Shown here: positions 1 through 9,186 of the stretch, one piece after another
Layout of the letters: each line of letters starts with the position of its first letter
Position numbering within the stretch: the first letter of the stretch is position 1
Source of the DNA: DASYQD01 sp963846495
GTDB lineage: Bacteria; Acidobacteriota; Thermoanaerobaculia; Multivoradales; JAIOJS01
Assembly: GCA_963846495.1 (NCBI GenBank)
Contig: CAWJWP010000006.1
Span: 62,001-126,000, forward strand
DNA length: 64,000 bases
Direction: 5' to 3'
Program-made: the position numbers and the translations under genes
Notes under the pieces: model-generated
Databases searched by the model: none
What the model was told of the DNA's origin: nothing
What the model saw: only the letters and a program-made list of their open reading frames with translations

Positions 1-77
1 CCAGCGTCTCCGCCTGCAACAACGGCCCGGCGTCAACCGAGGCCGACGACGAGGCGGGCATCGACAACCTCTATTAG
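1..77 (+). CDS. 3' end of an unidentified protein-coding gene
   Basis: An open frame enters from the left edge and ends at TAG 75-77. The last 24 residues are polar and acidic and end in GIDNLY. Too little is visible to name a family. A strong stem-loop follows 30 bp later, which supports a genuine gene end here. Confidence 0.5.
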   Translation, partial: SVSACNNGPASTEADDEAGIDNLY

Positions 78-106
78 CGCTTCGCTGCTCTTCGCCGTTT
101 GAAGTC

Positions 107-139
107 GGGCCCGCCGGTGGTGACGCCGGCGGGCCCTTT
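107..139 (+). terminator. Rho-independent terminator
   Basis: Perfect 11-bp stem (gggcccgccgg at 107-117 paired with ccggcgggccc at 126-136) with an 8-nt loop, followed by TTT. It sits just after the partial gene ending at 77. The remainder of the gap up to 401 shows no convincing gene and must hold the promoter of the downstream protease. I could not pick that promoter with confidence. Confidence 0.7.
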
Positions 140-401
140 CGTCCAAGGCTGCAAAGTGCGGGTCAGAGGTTGAGCAAGAAAGGGATGGCTGCACCCTGTT
201 TGACCCTAGTCGGGCGACCGGCCTCGGCTACGTAAGCCTCGAAGGATCTGAACGTTAGGTCCAAAAGCCCGCAGCGGCACGTTGCGTGCACGCCGCCCGC
301 GCCAGCGAATCGTGTCTCAGTGGAGGGCGGGTCCGTCGTCGCGCAATGGTGGTCGACTCCGCCCTCGCGTCCTTCAACCGCAGTCGAAAGGAGACGTCCT
401 G

Positions 402-1979
402 ATGTCGAAGAGTCGTCTGCTGCTCGCGGTGCTCTGTCTCGGCGTCCTCGGTGCGTTCGGCATGGTGAGTGCCTCGCTGGCGATCGAACCGTTCACGTGG
501 GATCCGGAGGCGCAGCTGGAGAAGGTCGGCACCCCGCGCGATCCAGGTGAACGGATGGCGGAGATGGCAGCGCTGCAGAGGTCCCTCGCCGGACAGCAAG
601 TGGACCGTGGCGTGCGCGCCGAGCGGGTCGTGAGCCTCACGGCCGCCGAGCGCAAGAGCGTCGACGAGCCGGGGCTGGGACACACGGGCGGCAAGTTCCT
701 GGTCGGCCTCAACAAGGCCGTCGGCGCCGGCGTCGACTTCGGCCGCCGCCGTCCGTCGCTGGGCGCCGTCCGCAACGATGACGGCGGCTTCGTGTGGAGC
801 GCCGCGCTGCGCTCGCCGGGCGCCGCTGCCGTGCGCGCCCACCTCACCGGGCTCGACCTGCCCGAGGGCGCCGGCCTCTACGTCTACAACGAGAAGGGAC
901 AGGCGTTCGGTCCCTACACCGGCCGCGGCCCGCTGGGCGACGGCGAGCTGTGGACCAACACCGTCTTCGGCGAGCAGCTGTTCCTTCAGCTCCAGGCGCC
1001 GGCCGGCACCCGCGTGCCGTCGCTGCGCGTCGTCGAGCTCGGCGTCATGGGCCAGCGTTTCCTGGCGCCGCGCTACAAGCCCGAGGGCGTCTTCGATCCC
1101 AACGACCTCGAGAGCGTCGCCACCGCCAAGGCCTTCTGCTCCTACAACGCCTCCTGCGTCGTCAACGCGGCCTGCCAGTCGAGCGCCGCGGTCAACACCG
1201 CCCAGGACGCGGTGGCGGGGATGCTGTTCGGCTCGGGCGGCGGCCAGTACATCTGCACCGGCCAGCTCATCGCCGACAACGTGGCCAGCACGGTGATCCC
1301 GTACTTCTTGACCGCCCATCACTGCATCAGCAGCAGCAACGAAGCCTCGAGCCTCGAGACCTACTTCGACTACCAGACGACCTGCAGCAGCGCGAACTGC
1401 ACGCAGCCCTACAACAACACCGGCGAGACGGTCGGCGCGACGATCAAGGCCACCGGCTCCTCGAGCGACTTCTCGCTGCTCCAGCTCTCCTCGGCGCCGA
1501 CGACGCCTGACGGCACTGCGAGCTACCTGGGCTGGCTGTCGACGGCGGTCGCCAACACCAACAACTACCAGCTCTTCCGCATCAGCCACCCGAAGGGCGC
1601 GCCGCAGGCTTACTCCACCGGCGTGGTCGACACCGGCAAGCCCACGTGCGGCACGCTACCGCGCGGGCGGTTCATCTACAGTCGCGACACGCTCGGCGCC
1701 ACCGAGGGCGGCAGCAGCGGCTCGGCGGTGGTCAACGGCGCCGGCCAGATCGTCGGCCAGCTCTACGGCGCCTGCGGCACCAACCTCAACAACGTCTGCG
1801 ACGCCAACAACAACGGGACGGTGGACGGCGCCTTTGCCAACACCTACCCGAGCGTCGCCGCCTTCCTGAACCCGGGCGGCGGCGGCTCCTGTCAGGCGGC
1901 CGGCACGAGCTGCACCAGCGGCAGCCAGTGCTGCTCCGGCAACTGCAAGGGCAAGCCGGGCAACCAGACCTGCAAGTAG
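402..1979 (+). CDS. Secreted trypsin-like serine protease (lysyl-endopeptidase type) with Cys-rich tail
   Basis: A 525-residue secreted endopeptidase. The chosen ATG has a good ribosome site (gaaaggag, 386-393). The frame stays open upstream, but the signal peptide begins here: residues 1-27, KSRLLLAVLCLGVLGAFG core. The S1 catalytic triad is visible as His307 in TAHHC, Asp356 in SSDFSLL and Ser439 in GGSSGSA. The GGSSGS form and the long N-terminal region (about residues 28-290, probable propeptide and first part of the domain) resemble bacterial lysyl endopeptidases rather than short trypsins. After the catalytic domain a Pro/Gly linker leads into a 29-residue tail with six or more cysteines (TSCTSGSQCCSGNC), similar to a knottin or small binding module. 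The gene stands alone and is followed by a terminator. The substrate is unknown. Confidence 0.85.
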   Translation: MSKSRLLLAVLCLGVLGAFGMVSASLAIEPFTWDPEAQLEKVGTPRDPGERMAEMAALQRSLAGQQVDRGVRAERVVSLTAAERKSVDEPGLGHTGGKFLVGLNKAVGAGVDFGRRRPSLGAVRNDDGGFVWSAALRSPGAAAVRAHLTGLDLPEGAGLYVYNEKGQAFGPYTGRGPLGDGELWTNTVFGEQLFLQLQAPAGTRVPSLRVVELGVMGQRFLAPRYKPEGVFDPNDLESVATAKAFCSYNASCVVNAACQSSAAVNTAQDAVAGMLFGSGGGQYICTGQLIADNVASTVIPYFLTAHHCISSSNEASSLETYFDYQTTCSSANCTQPYNNTGETVGATIKATGSSSDFSLLQLSSAPTTPDGTASYLGWLSTAVANTNNYQLFRISHPKGAPQAYSTGVVDTGKPTCGTLPRGRFIYSRDTLGATEGGSSGSAVVNGAGQIVGQLYGACGTNLNNVCDANNNGTVDGAFANTYPSVAAFLNPGGGGSCQAAGTSCTSGSQCCSGNCKGKPGNQTCK

Positions 1980-2023
1980 CGTCCAACTGAGCGCGGGTCG
2001 CGCCCGCGCGCGTGTGAGTCGGA

Positions 2024-2045
2024 GAGGGGGCCGCGGGGCCCCCTC
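2024..2045 (+). terminator. Terminator after the protease gene
   Basis: Perfect 9-bp stem gagggggcc / ggccccctc with a 4-nt loop, followed by accctttct. It lies 45 bp after the protease stop and separates it from the sigma-54-driven operon. Confidence 0.65.
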
Positions 2046-2159
2046 ACCCTTTCTCGGGTGAACCCGGCAAACATCGCTGCTTCCTGTCCGGTGTTCGGTT
2101 GTGGGACGCGCGGGTCGCGGCAGCGCAGCGCGCCGCAGCCCGTCGCAAACTCGGTAAGA

Positions 2160-2192
2160 GACCTAAGCCGCAGCAGCTAAGCGGTTTAGGTC
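2160..2192. promoter_or_regulatory. Palindromic probable regulator-binding site upstream of the sigma-54 promoter
   Basis: Imperfect inverted repeat: gacctaagccgc (2160-2171) and gcggtttaggtc (2181-2192) match at 11 of 12 positions around a 9-bp centre. Its right end is 13 bp upstream of the -24 element. NtrC-type activators with Fis-like HTH dimers bind such dyads, and the regulator encoded at 25507 is of that type. The assignment is inference. The site is closer to the promoter than usual enhancers, so a repressing or dual role is also possible. Confidence 0.55.
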
Positions 2193-2204
2193 ACTCCGCA
2201 TCCT

Positions 2205-2222
2205 CTGGCACACCCCCTGCTA
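2205..2222 (+). promoter_or_regulatory. Sigma-54 (-24/-12) promoter of the ABC/ADOP operon
   Basis: ctggcacaccccctgcta has the invariant GG (2207-2208) and GC (2219-2220) exactly 10 bases apart and fits the TGGCAC-N5-YTGC consensus. Transcription would start near 2232, giving a leader of about 12 nt with a Shine-Dalgarno-like tgagga (2233-2238) before the ATG at 2244. The operon ends in a sigma-54 activator gene, which makes this the logical control point. Confidence 0.8.
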
Positions 2223-2243
2223 TTCCGGCAGCTGAGGAACACC

Positions 2244-3497
2244 ATGGACATCGCCCGCCCCGAACGCGCACAACAGCTCCGCCGCCGCCGCATCCTTTGG
2301 GGAGCGGTGGCAGTCGTCGTCCTCGGCGCCGGCAGCCTGGCGCTCGCCCGGCTCGAGCCCGCCGCTCCCTCGATCGAGGGCGGCACCCTCTGGATCGACA
2401 CCGTCAAACGCGGCGAGATGCTGCGCGAGGTGCGCGGCCAGGGCACGCTGGTGCCCGAGCGCGAGCAGTGGATCTCCGCCGAGAACGCCGGCCAGGTCGT
2501 GCAGGTCGTGCTGCGGCCCGGCGCCAACGTCACCGCCGACAGCGTCATCCTGCAGATGACCAACCCCGAGCTGGTGCAGCAGGCGCAGGAAGCGCAGTCG
2601 CAGGTGATCACCGCCGAGTCCGACCTGCAGGTGCTCACGGCGCAGCTCGCGAGCCAGCTGCTCGACCAGGAAGCCGAGTCGGCCGGCCTCGAGGCGCAGC
2701 TCGCCGAGGCGCGGCTGCAAGTGGAAGCCAACGAGCGCCTCCACGCCGAGAAGCTCATCCCCGACATCACGCTCAAGGTGTCGCGGCTGCGCGCCGACGA
2801 GCTGATCAAGCGCCAGGAGCTCGAGGGCCGGCGCCTGGCGCGCCTGCGCGAGTCGAACGCGGCGCAGATCCAGGGCCGCCGCTCGCAGCTCGAGCAGCTG
2901 CGCACGCTGCAGCGCCTGCGCGCGCAGCAGATGGTCGCGCTTGCCGTGAAGGCCGGCATCAACGGCATCCTGCAGGAGGTCGCCGTCGAGGCCGGGCAGC
3001 GCGTTGCCCCCGGCACCATCCTGGCGAAAGTGGCCCAGCCCGAAACCCTGAAGGCGGAGCTCCGTATTCCCGAGACACAGGCGAAGGACGTCACCGTCGG
3101 TCTCATGGCCAAAGTCGATACTCGCAACGGCATCGTCGAAGGTCGCGTGGCGCGCGTCGACCCCGCGGCCCGCCAGGGCACGGTGGCGGTCGACGTCACG
3201 CTCGTCGGCGCGCTGCCGCCGGGCGCCCGCCCCGACCTCTCGGTCGACGGCACGATCGAGATCGAGCGGCTCGCCGACGTGCTCTTCGTCAGCCGCCCGG
3301 CCTTCGGCCAGCCCGGCGAGAAGGTGGGTCTCTTCCGCGTCAGCCCCGACGGCGACGAGGCGCAGCGCGTCACCGTCGAGCTCGGCCGCGCCTCGACCCA
3401 CACGATCGAGATCCTGGGCGGCCTCGACAAGGGCGACAAGGTCATCCTCTCCGACACCAACGAATGGGACGGTTACTCCCGACTCCGCCTTCATTGA
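2244..3497 (+). CDS. HlyD/MacA-type periplasmic adaptor (membrane fusion protein)
   Basis: A 417-residue adaptor that would link the inner-membrane ABC permeases to an outer-membrane channel. It has a single membrane anchor at about residues 15-38 (basic RRRRILWGA then a hydrophobic stretch). A barrel-sandwich/lipoyl half follows at 55-100. Next comes a long Gln/Glu/Arg-rich coiled-coil hairpin at about 105-230, then the second lipoyl half (GINGILQEVAVEAGQRVAPG) and beta-barrel and membrane-proximal domains to the end. First gene of the operon, directly behind the sigma-54 promoter. The ATPase gene starts 12 bp after its stop. No TolC-like gene is in the window. Confidence 0.85.
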   Translation: MDIARPERAQQLRRRRILWGAVAVVVLGAGSLALARLEPAAPSIEGGTLWIDTVKRGEMLREVRGQGTLVPEREQWISAENAGQVVQVVLRPGANVTADSVILQMTNPELVQQAQEAQSQVITAESDLQVLTAQLASQLLDQEAESAGLEAQLAEARLQVEANERLHAEKLIPDITLKVSRLRADELIKRQELEGRRLARLRESNAAQIQGRRSQLEQLRTLQRLRAQQMVALAVKAGINGILQEVAVEAGQRVAPGTILAKVAQPETLKAELRIPETQAKDVTVGLMAKVDTRNGIVEGRVARVDPAARQGTVAVDVTLVGALPPGARPDLSVDGTIEIERLADVLFVSRPAFGQPGEKVGLFRVSPDGDEAQRVTVELGRASTHTIEILGGLDKGDKVILSDTNEWDGYSRLRLH

Positions 3498-3509
3498 GGA
3501 GCGCATCAC

Positions 3510-4253
<744 letters not shown>

Positions 4254-4308
4254 TCCACTCGGCGATCGCCACGATCGCCGCCACCGCATCACGCAGAAGG
4301 AGGCACGC

Positions 4309-6738
4309 ATGCGCGGGCTGCTGTTCGACCTCCGGTCGATGCTGCGTTCCTTCCGCCGTTCGCCCGCCCTCGTCGCCGGTGCGGTGGCCCTCCTCGCCGT
4401 CGGCGTCGGCGTGTCGACCGGCCTGCTCACCTTGCTGCAGCGAGCGGTGCTCGACCGGCTGCCGGTGCGCGCGCCCCAGGAGCTGGTGCACGTTGTGGTC
4501 GACCGCGGCGAGGACGGGATCAACTACAACCTTTCCTACCCGCTGCTGGCGCAGCTGCGCGAGGGCGCGGGCGGGCCGCTGCCCGCCGTCGTCGGGCACG
4601 CGGCGCTCCAGCTCGCTTTCTCCACCGGCGGCCCGCCGGAGCGCGTCGACGCCGAGGCGGTGACGCCCGACGCCTTCGCGGTGCTCGGCGTGCCGCTCGC
4701 CTTCGGGCGTGACTTGCGCGGCGCCGCAGGCGAGCACGCCGTGGTGCTCGGCGAGGAGCTCTGGCGCCGCCGCTTCGACGGCGACCGCGGCGTGCTCGGC
4801 CGCGAGGTGAGGCTCAACGGCCGCGCCTTCACCGTCGTCGGCGTCGCGCCACGCGCCTTCCGCGGCCTCGCGCGCGGCGGCGAGGCGGCGTTGTGGGTGG
4901 CGCTGCCGGCGTACGCGACGCTTTTCCCGGCTGCCGCCGGCGACCTCGAGGACGCCCGCATGTCCTGGCTCAACGTCTTCGCGCGCACCGCGCCGGGCAG
5001 CGAGCAGGCATTCGCTGCGCGGCTCGGGGCGTCGACGAAGAGCTTCCAGGCGGCCGGCGCACTGGCTGCGAGCGAGCGGCTGATCACGCTGCCCGGCGAG
5101 CGCGGCTTGACGCACATGGTTGAGCCGCTGTCGCGGCCGTTGCTGCTGCTCAACCTGCTCGCGGCGCTGCTGCTGCTGCTCGTCGCCGCCAACTTCGCCG
5201 GGCTGCTCGCCACGCGCGCCGTGGCGCGGCGGCGCGAGCTCGCCGTGCGCGCCAGCCTGGGCGCGGCGCGCGCGCGGCTGCTGCGCCTGCTCGTCGTCGA
5301 AGCCCTGGCGCTCACGGCAGCCGGCGCGCTGCTCGCGGTGCCGGTGGCGCTCGCCGCGCTGCGCTTCTTCGGCGCCCTTCCCGGTGCGTTCGGCGAGACG
5401 GTGAGGCTGCCGACGCGCCCCGATGCGCGCCTGTTGGCGATCGACGTCGGGCTGGCGCTTCTCGCCGGCCTTGCCGTCGCGCTGCTGCCGGCGTGGCGCG
5501 CCTCGCGGCGGTCACTCGCGCCGGCGCTGCGCGGGCTCGACGGCAATAACGGCGCGCCGCGGCTGCGCAGTGCGCTCGTCGTGGCGCAGGTGGCGCTGGC
5601 GCTGACGCTCCTTGCCGGCGCCGGCCTCTTCGCCCGTACGCTGCAGCAGCTCGGCCGCATCGGGCTCGGCTACGAGCCGCGCGACGTCGTCGTTGCCCGC
5701 GTCGACCTCAGCGCCGCCGGCTACGCACCGCAGCAGCGGACGCCGTTCTGGAACGAGCTGCTGCGCCGCGTCGAAGCGCTACCCGGCGTGCGCGCGGCGG
5801 CGCTCGCCAGCACGGTGGCGCCGAGCCCGGCCGGCATGAGCTTCGGCGGCCTGCGCGTCGAGGGCTACCGCCTCGGCGCCGACGAGAGCATCGACGCCGA
5901 CGTCAACGTCGTCTCCGCCGGCTGGTTCGCGGCGTTGCGCGTGCCGCTCGTCGCCGGCCGCGGGCTGGACGGGCGCGACGGCGCCGAGGCATTGCGCGCG
6001 GTCGTGATCAACGAGTCCTTCGCGCGCCGCTATTTCGCCGGTCGCAACCCGATTGGGGGCCGCGTGTTCCTCGGCCCGCCCGACGAGCCGGGCGTCGAGG
6101 TGGTGACGATCGTCGGCGTCGCTGCGGACGCGCCGGCGCGCGGCCTGCGCGAGCGCGACGAGCGGATGCTCTACCTGCCGCTCCTGCAGCGGCCGTCGTG
6201 GCGCATGGCGCTCCTCGTGCGCTCGGCCGAAGATCCGGCGCGGCTCGTGCCGCAGCTGCGGCGCGCGGTGGCGGCGCTCGACCCGGCGCTGCCGCTCTTC
6301 GGCGTGCAGAGCCTCGCCGAGCACATCGAGGCGGCGAGCGCGATCGAGCGGCTCCTCGCCACCCTCGGCAGCGCCTTCGGCCTCTTCTCGCTGCTGGTCG
6401 CCGCGGCGGGGCTCTACGGCCTGCTCTCCTGGTTCGTGCTGCAGCAGCGGCGCGACATGGCAGTGCGGCTGGCGCTCGGCGCCCGCGCGCAGGAAGTCCG
6501 TCGCCTCGTGCTCGGCCGCGGCATGCGGCTCGCCGTGTTGGGTGCCGCGCTCGGCGTGCTCGGCGGCTTGGCGCTCGGCCGCGCCGCGCAGGGCGTCCTC
6601 TTCGAGGTGCAGCCGAGCGATCCCGCAGCGCTGATCGCCGCCGCCGCCGCGCTCCTGTTCGCGGCGCTCCTCGCCTGCTGGCTGCCGGCGCGGCGCGCCG
6701 GCGCCGTCGATCCGATGCGAGCGCTCAAGGAGGACTGA
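4309..6738 (+). CDS. ADOP-type MacB-like ABC permease 1
   Basis: An 809-residue permease of the duplicated FtsX/MacB architecture. TM1 at about 22-45 is followed by a periplasmic MacB_PCD domain (about 48-255), then TM2-4 as an FtsX domain (about 270-400). A second copy follows: TM5 near 425-445, PCD to about 660, and TM6-8 to the end, with LPARRAGAVDPMRALKED closing the protein. The signature FtsX stretch ELAVRASLGA (half 1) and DMAVRLALGA (half 2) appears after TM2 and TM6. Ribosome site aaggagg. The next permease starts 1 bp after its stop. The family is known; the substrate is not. Confidence 0.85.
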   Translation: MRGLLFDLRSMLRSFRRSPALVAGAVALLAVGVGVSTGLLTLLQRAVLDRLPVRAPQELVHVVVDRGEDGINYNLSYPLLAQLREGAGGPLPAVVGHAALQLAFSTGGPPERVDAEAVTPDAFAVLGVPLAFGRDLRGAAGEHAVVLGEELWRRRFDGDRGVLGREVRLNGRAFTVVGVAPRAFRGLARGGEAALWVALPAYATLFPAAAGDLEDARMSWLNVFARTAPGSEQAFAARLGASTKSFQAAGALAASERLITLPGERGLTHMVEPLSRPLLLLNLLAALLLLLVAANFAGLLATRAVARRRELAVRASLGAARARLLRLLVVEALALTAAGALLAVPVALAALRFFGALPGAFGETVRLPTRPDARLLAIDVGLALLAGLAVALLPAWRASRRSLAPALRGLDGNNGAPRLRSALVVAQVALALTLLAGAGLFARTLQQLGRIGLGYEPRDVVVARVDLSAAGYAPQQRTPFWNELLRRVEALPGVRAAALASTVAPSPAGMSFGGLRVEGYRLGADESIDADVNVVSAGWFAALRVPLVAGRGLDGRDGAEALRAVVINESFARRYFAGRNPIGGRVFLGPPDEPGVEVVTIVGVAADAPARGLRERDERMLYLPLLQRPSWRMALLVRSAEDPARLVPQLRRAVAALDPALPLFGVQSLAEHIEAASAIERLLATLGSAFGLFSLLVAAAGLYGLLSWFVLQQRRDMAVRLALGARAQEVRRLVLGRGMRLAVLGAALGVLGGLALGRAAQGVLFEVQPSDPAALIAAAAALLFAALLACWLPARRAGAVDPMRALKED

Positions 6739-6739
6739 C

Positions 6740-9151
6740 GTGCGTCGCTTGTTGTTCGACCTGCGACAGGCGACGTTGGTGCTGCGTCGTCGCCCGTGGT
6801 TCACCGCCACGACGGTGGCGACGCTCGCCCTCGGCATCGCCGCCAACACGACGATCTTCGCGCTGGTGTCGGCGACGGTGCTGCGCCGGCCGGTCTACCC
6901 GGAGCCCGAGCGGCTCGTCGTCGTGCGCGAGGTCGGCACCCGCGGCCAGGAGATGAACACGTCGTGGCCGACCTTCCGCGACTGGCGGACGTCGGGAGTG
7001 TTCGACGCCGCGGCCGCCTACAGCGCGTGGCACACCTCGGTGCTCGGCGGCGCGAAGCCGGAGCTCGCGCTCGCCACCTTCACCAGCAAGGGGTTCTTCG
7101 ACGTCTTCCGCGCCGAGGCCGCGCTCGGGCGGCTGCCCAAGAGCGGCGAGGGCGCGCCGATCGCCGTCGTCAGCGACCGCTACTGGCGCCAGTCGCTGGG
7201 CGCGAAGCCGCTCGCCGGCCGGCACCTCGAGCTCGAGGGGATGAGCTTCGACGTCGTCGGCGTGCTGCCGCCGGCGTTCGACTTCCCGCACGGCTCCGAC
7301 GTGTGGGTTTTGGGCGAGGGCTCCTTCCCGGAGCCGCCGCCTTACCGGAGCGCGCACAACTATCGCGTGGTGGCGCGGCTTGCGCCGGGCATCGGCGTCG
7401 AGGAGGCGGGGCAGCGCATCGACCTGCTCACCCGCCAGGTGGCGAACACCGGCCCTGACGCCGGCTCGACCGACTACCTGCCGGTCGGTGCGCGCGTGCG
7501 CACGCTGCAGGTCGACCAGGCGCTGCCGGTGCGTGGGCCGCTGCTGTTGCTGCTCGGCGCCGCGGCGTTCGTGCTGCTCGTCGCCTCGCTCAACCTGGCG
7601 AGCAGCTTCCTCGCCCGCGGCCTCGAGCGCGAGCGCGAGCTGGCGGTGCGCTTGGCGCTCGGCGCCTCGCGGCGCGCGCTGCTGCGGCAGCTGGTGGCCG
7701 AGGCGACGGTGCTCGCCGCGCTCGGCGCGGTCGCCGGCGTCGCGCTGGCGCTGTCGCTGGGACGCGCGCTCGTGCAGGCGGCGCCGCCGCTCCTTGCCGA
7801 CGTCGGCTTGCGGCTCGACGGCCGGGTCGGCGGCTACACGGTGGCGGCGGCGGTGGTCGCCGTGCTGCTCTCCGGTTTGCTGCCGGCGCTGCTCGTCACC
7901 CGTGCGCCCGCCAGCGGGCTGCGCGGTGGACGCAGCGAGGGCGTCTCGCCGGCGCAGCGTCGCACCTGGAGCGCGCTGGTCGCCGTGCAGGTGTGCCTGG
8001 CGCTGCTGCTGCTCGGCGGCGCCGGTTTGCTGCTGCGCAGCTTCGGTTCGGTGCTCGCCATCGCTCCCGGTTTCGACGACGAGCGCGTGGCGACGATGGG
8101 CATCGCGCCGCCGGGCTCGCGCTACGCCGACCACGCCGCCGTCGCCGGCCTCGAGCGGCGGCTCCTGGACGCCGTCGCCGGCTCGCCGCAGGTGGAGGCC
8201 GCCGGCTTCGTCTCCGAGCTGCCGCTCGACGGCGGCGACCAGGGCGGGCAGATGAAGGCGGCGCCCGATCGCCTGGGCGACGCGTCGTATCGCGTCGTCA
8301 CCGGCGGCTACTTCCGCGCCCTGCGCATCCCGCTCCTCCAGGGTCGCCTGTTCGATGACCGCGACCGTCTCGACGCGCCGCACGCGGCGATCGTCGACCG
8401 CGCCGCTGCCGAGCTGTTCTGGCCCGGCGAGGACCCGATCGGCAAGCGGATCTCGTCGGAGGGCATGGACGAGTGGGGGATCAGCGAGGTCGGCCAAGCC
8501 GTGCCCAAGCAGTGGGCGACGGTCGTCGGCGTCGTCGGCGGCGTGCGCCACCGCGCGCTCGAGGTCGGGGCGCGGCCCAGCGTCTACTTCGCGCTGTCGC
8601 AGCGGCCGGTCGCCGAGGTCTCGCTGGTAGCACGATCGCGTACCACCGCCGCGTCGCTCTTCCCGGTGCTGCAGCAGGCGCTCGCGTCGGTCGCCGGCGA
8701 CGTGCCGGCCGACGAGCCCGAGCCGCTCACCAACGTGCTGGTGCAGGCGCGGGCGCAGAAGCGCTTCGCGCTGCTTTTGTTGGGCGTGTTTGCGGCGCTG
8801 GCGCTGCTGCTCGCCGCGGTGGGCATCTACGGCGTCGTCGCCTACGCGGTGAGCCGGCGCACGCGCGAGCTGGGCGTCCGGCTGGCGCTCGGCGCCGCGC
8901 CGTCGCAGGCGCGCTCGCTGCTCGTGCGCGGCGCGCTGGTGCCGGTGGGGATCGGCGCCGTCGCCGGGCTGGTGCTGGCCGCACCGCTCGTGCGCGGGCT
9001 CGCCGCGATGCTCTACGAGGTGAAGCCGTGGGACCCGGCGAGCTGGCTGGTCGCGCTGCTGCTGCTCGGCGCCGCCGCCACCTTCGCCGCTTGGGTGCCG
9101 GCGCGCCGCGCCGCCGCCATCGATCCCATGCGCAGCTTGCGCGCGGAGTAG
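6740..9151 (+). CDS. ADOP-type MacB-like ABC permease 2
   Basis: An 803-residue duplicated permease with a GTG start 1 bp after the preceding stop, so the two genes are probably translationally coupled. N-terminal LVLRRRPWFTATTVATLALG is the classic ADOP opening. The FtsX motifs ELAVRLALGAS and ELGVRLALGAA mark halves one and two. Both periplasmic MacB_PCD domains are present, with the recurring FDVVGVLPP and ATVVGVVGGV segments. The C-terminus RRAAAIDPMRSLRAE matches the family. Complete, with no visible defect. Confidence 0.85.
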   Translation: MRRLLFDLRQATLVLRRRPWFTATTVATLALGIAANTTIFALVSATVLRRPVYPEPERLVVVREVGTRGQEMNTSWPTFRDWRTSGVFDAAAAYSAWHTSVLGGAKPELALATFTSKGFFDVFRAEAALGRLPKSGEGAPIAVVSDRYWRQSLGAKPLAGRHLELEGMSFDVVGVLPPAFDFPHGSDVWVLGEGSFPEPPPYRSAHNYRVVARLAPGIGVEEAGQRIDLLTRQVANTGPDAGSTDYLPVGARVRTLQVDQALPVRGPLLLLLGAAAFVLLVASLNLASSFLARGLERERELAVRLALGASRRALLRQLVAEATVLAALGAVAGVALALSLGRALVQAAPPLLADVGLRLDGRVGGYTVAAAVVAVLLSGLLPALLVTRAPASGLRGGRSEGVSPAQRRTWSALVAVQVCLALLLLGGAGLLLRSFGSVLAIAPGFDDERVATMGIAPPGSRYADHAAVAGLERRLLDAVAGSPQVEAAGFVSELPLDGGDQGGQMKAAPDRLGDASYRVVTGGYFRALRIPLLQGRLFDDRDRLDAPHAAIVDRAAAELFWPGEDPIGKRISSEGMDEWGISEVGQAVPKQWATVVGVVGGVRHRALEVGARPSVYFALSQRPVAEVSLVARSRTTAASLFPVLQQALASVAGDVPADEPEPLTNVLVQARAQKRFALLLLGVFAALALLLAAVGIYGVVAYAVSRRTRELGVRLALGAAPSQARSLLVRGALVPVGIGAVAGLVLAAPLVRGLAAMLYEVKPWDPASWLVALLLLGAAATFAAWVPARRAAAIDPMRSLRAE

Positions 9152-9186
9152 CCGCGCGGCGACCAGCGAACACCGGGAGCCACCAC

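Noticed and set aside
255..1589. 444-codon minus-strand frame opposite the serine protease
   Set aside because: The plus-strand protease has a signal peptide, catalytic triad and ribosome site. The antisense frame has none of these.
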